Assembly: GCA_027483885.1 (NCBI GenBank) | Contig: JAIXTO010000078.1 | Span: forward strand, 1-57,147 | Direction: 5' to 3' | Source: Rhizobiaceae bacterium | GTDB taxonomy: Bacteria; Pseudomonadota; Alphaproteobacteria; Rhizobiales; Rhizobiaceae | Length of the DNA: 57,147 nt | Part shown: in pieces, positions 55,961 through 57,147 of the stretch | How the letters are laid out: each line of letters begins with the position of its first letter | How positions within the stretch are numbered: the stretch's first letter is position 1 | Made by a program: the position numbers and the translations under genes | Notes under the pieces: model-generated | Seen by the model: the letters and a program-made list of their open reading frames with translations, nothing else | The model's database searches: none | Told to the model about the DNA's origin: nothing

Positions 55961-55984
55961 TCCCGCCCGCAAAACCGGGCGGGA
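55961..55984 (-). terminator. Hairpin downstream of aspS
   Basis: TCCCGCCCG (55961-55969) pairs with CGGGCGGGA (55976-55984) across a six-base loop, beginning eight bases beyond the aspS stop codon (minus strand). The T-run is weak (AACCTTCTT), so termination may be partial. Confidence 0.5.
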
Positions 55985-55991
55985 GGAGAGA

Positions 55992-57147
55992 TCAATCCTT
56001 TTTCAGCGGCGGCAGAACCCGAAGCGACAGTTCCATCAACTGCTTGGGCTGGGCCGGTGCCGGCGCGTTCATCAAGAGATCCTGTGCCTGCTGGTTCATC
56101 GGGAACAGCGTGATTTCACGCAGGTTCTTGGCGCCGACCAGAAGCATCACCACGCGGTCGATACCGAAAGCACAGCCGCCGTGCGGAGGCGCGCCGTACT
56201 GGAAGGCACGGTACATGCCGCCAAAACGCTCTTCCACATCCGCCTTCGACAGGCCGACCATTTCGAACGCCTTCACCATCAGGTCCGGCGACTGGTTACG
56301 GATGGAGCCCGAGGCAATCTCGAAACCGTTGCAGACGGCATCGTACTGGTAGGCCTTGATCGTCAGCGGATCCTGCGTTTCCAGCGCTTCCAAGCCACCC
56401 TGCGGCATGGAGAAGGGGTTGTGGGCGAAATCGAGCTTCTTGTCCTCGTCGCTCCATTCGAAGAACGGGAAATCGACGATCCAGCACAGCTCGAACCGAT
56501 CACGGTCGACAAGGTTCAGTTCCTCGCCGGCGCGGGTCCGGGCCTCTCCGGCAAACTTGTAGAACTTTGCGGGTTCGCCCGCGACAAAGAAGCAGGCGTC
56601 ACCGGCTTCAAGGCCAAGCTGGGTGCGCACGGCTTCGGTGCGTTCCTCGCCAATGTTCTTGGCAAGCGGACCGGAGCCGGCGATCTTGCCGTCCTCTTCC
56701 TTCCAGAAGATATAACCGAGGCCCGGCTGGCCCTGGCCTTGCGCCCAGGCATTCATGCGGTCGCAGAAGGCTCTGCTACCACCGGTCTTTGCCGGGATCG
56801 CCCAGATCTCGACCTTGGGGTTCGACGCGATCATGCCGGCAAACACCTTGAAGCCGGAGCCGGCAAAGTGGTCGGTGACATTTTCCATGACGATCGGGTT
56901 GCGCAGGTCCGGCTTGTCGGAGCCGTATTTGCGGATCGCTTCGTCATAGGGGATACGCGGCCAGTCCTTGGTGACGGGCTTGCCATCGGCAAACTTTTCA
57001 AACACGCCGGTGATGACGGGCGCCATCGTGTTCCAGACGTCTTCCTGCTCGACAAAGCTCATTTCCATATCGAGCTGGTAGAATTCGCCCGGCAGGCGGT
57101 CGGCGCGCGGGTCTTCATCGCGGAAGCAGGGCGCGATCTGGAAATAG
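55992..57147 (-). CDS. aspS: Aspartate-tRNA ligase (partial, N-terminus off window)
   Basis: AspS charges tRNA-Asp (or tRNA-Asn in the non-discriminating form). About 385 C-terminal codons are visible of an expected 590-600, with the start beyond base 57147. The class II motif 2 [11 protein letters not shown] begins at about 57130, and the GAD domain is followed by motif 3 [23 protein letters not shown] near the end. The C-terminus ends in ...[10 protein letters not shown]. Rhizobia usually lack AsnRS, so a non-discriminating enzyme is likely. Confidence 0.96.
   Translation of the reverse strand, partial: YFQIAPCFRDEDPRADRLPGEFYQLDMEMSFVEQEDVWNTMAPVITGVFEKFADGKPVTKDWPRIPYDEAIRKYGSDKPDLRNPIVMENVTDHFAGSGFKVFAGMIASNPKVEIWAIPAKTGGSRAFCDRMNAWAQGQGQPGLGYIFWKEEDGKIAGSGPLAKNIGEERTEAVRTQLGLEAGDACFFVAGEPAKFYKFAGEARTRAGEELNLVDRDRFELCWIVDFPFFEWSDEDKKLDFAHNPFSMPQGGLEALETQDPLTIKAYQYDAVCNGFEIASGSIRNQSPDLMVKAFEMVGLSKADVEERFGGMYRAFQYGAPPHGGCAFGIDRVVMLLVGAKNLREITLFPMNQQAQDLLMNAPAPAQPKQLMELSLRVLPPLKKD

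Overview
The window is a stretch of alphaproteobacterial chromosome, most likely from the Rhizobiaceae (Rhizobium, Agrobacterium or a close genus). It is GC-rich and densely coded. The evidence is the protein families present: a ClpP typical of rhizobia, DUF2842 and DUF6163 proteins, an LdtR/LdtP pair of the Liberibacter/Agrobacterium type, a Mg-type HemB, a K+-independent proton pyrophosphatase, ubiquinol-cytochrome c chaperone, CtaA, and an EcfG-type promoter. No phage, insertion sequence, CRISPR array or large island was seen. Most of the window is core chromosome with a few accessory genes.

Layout. 1-3.6 kb: clpX (partial) and clpP, then a diguanylate cyclase. 3.6-8.3 kb: a P450, a cupin, an O-acetylhomoserine sulfhydrylase, a DUF6455 protein behind a perfect FNR box, a CoA-binding protein and a small secreted Cys-rich protein. 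8.3-16.4 kb: rplM-rpsI with clear promoter and terminator, a Tat-exported carbonic anhydrase, agmatinase, argC, a VOC protein, an APH-fold kinase, an extradiol dioxygenase, ctaA and a DUF2842 protein. 16.4-24.7 kb: six exopolysaccharide genes (acetyltransferase, Wzz/ExoP-like copolymerase, Wza-like lipoprotein, GT4 glycosyltransferase, polyprenyl-phosphate sugar transferase, Wzy/ligase). By content and position next to ctaA they recall the Agrobacterium unipolar polysaccharide / R. leguminosarum glucomannan locus.

24.7-31.2 kb: a small HTH protein, a 49-aa membrane protein behind an EcfG promoter, a 62-aa protein, tRNA-Pro(GGG), merR, ihfA, fabH, plsX, a DUF177 protein, ubiquinol-cytochrome c chaperone and bamE. 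31.2-40.2 kb: proton pyrophosphatase, an MFS transporter, nusB, ribH, a GNAT gene on the opposite strand, ribE, ribD, nrdR and glyA. 40.4-47.1 kb: ldtP, ldtR, a DUF6163 protein, hemB, an AT-rich orphan gene, an RDD protein, bpt and an AbrB/Doc toxin-antitoxin pair. 47.1-57.1 kb: parC, a secreted protein, a PAS-GGDEF-EAL protein coupled to a GST, a SulP transporter, a DUF1236-like protein and aspS (partial).

How they work together: the ClpXP, ribosomal, fatty acid/phospholipid (plsX-fabH), riboflavin (ribDEH), one-carbon (glyA), haem (hemB, ctaA) and topoisomerase genes form the housekeeping frame. Surface adhesion or biofilm is the main accessory theme: the polysaccharide locus plus two c-di-GMP enzymes, with a CtrA-like site between the divergent polysaccharide genes. 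Stress and envelope control appears in LdtR/LdtP, the EcfG-driven small protein and the FNR-box gene. A pair of 141-bp repeats with inverted ends sits in two intergenic regions 20 kb apart.
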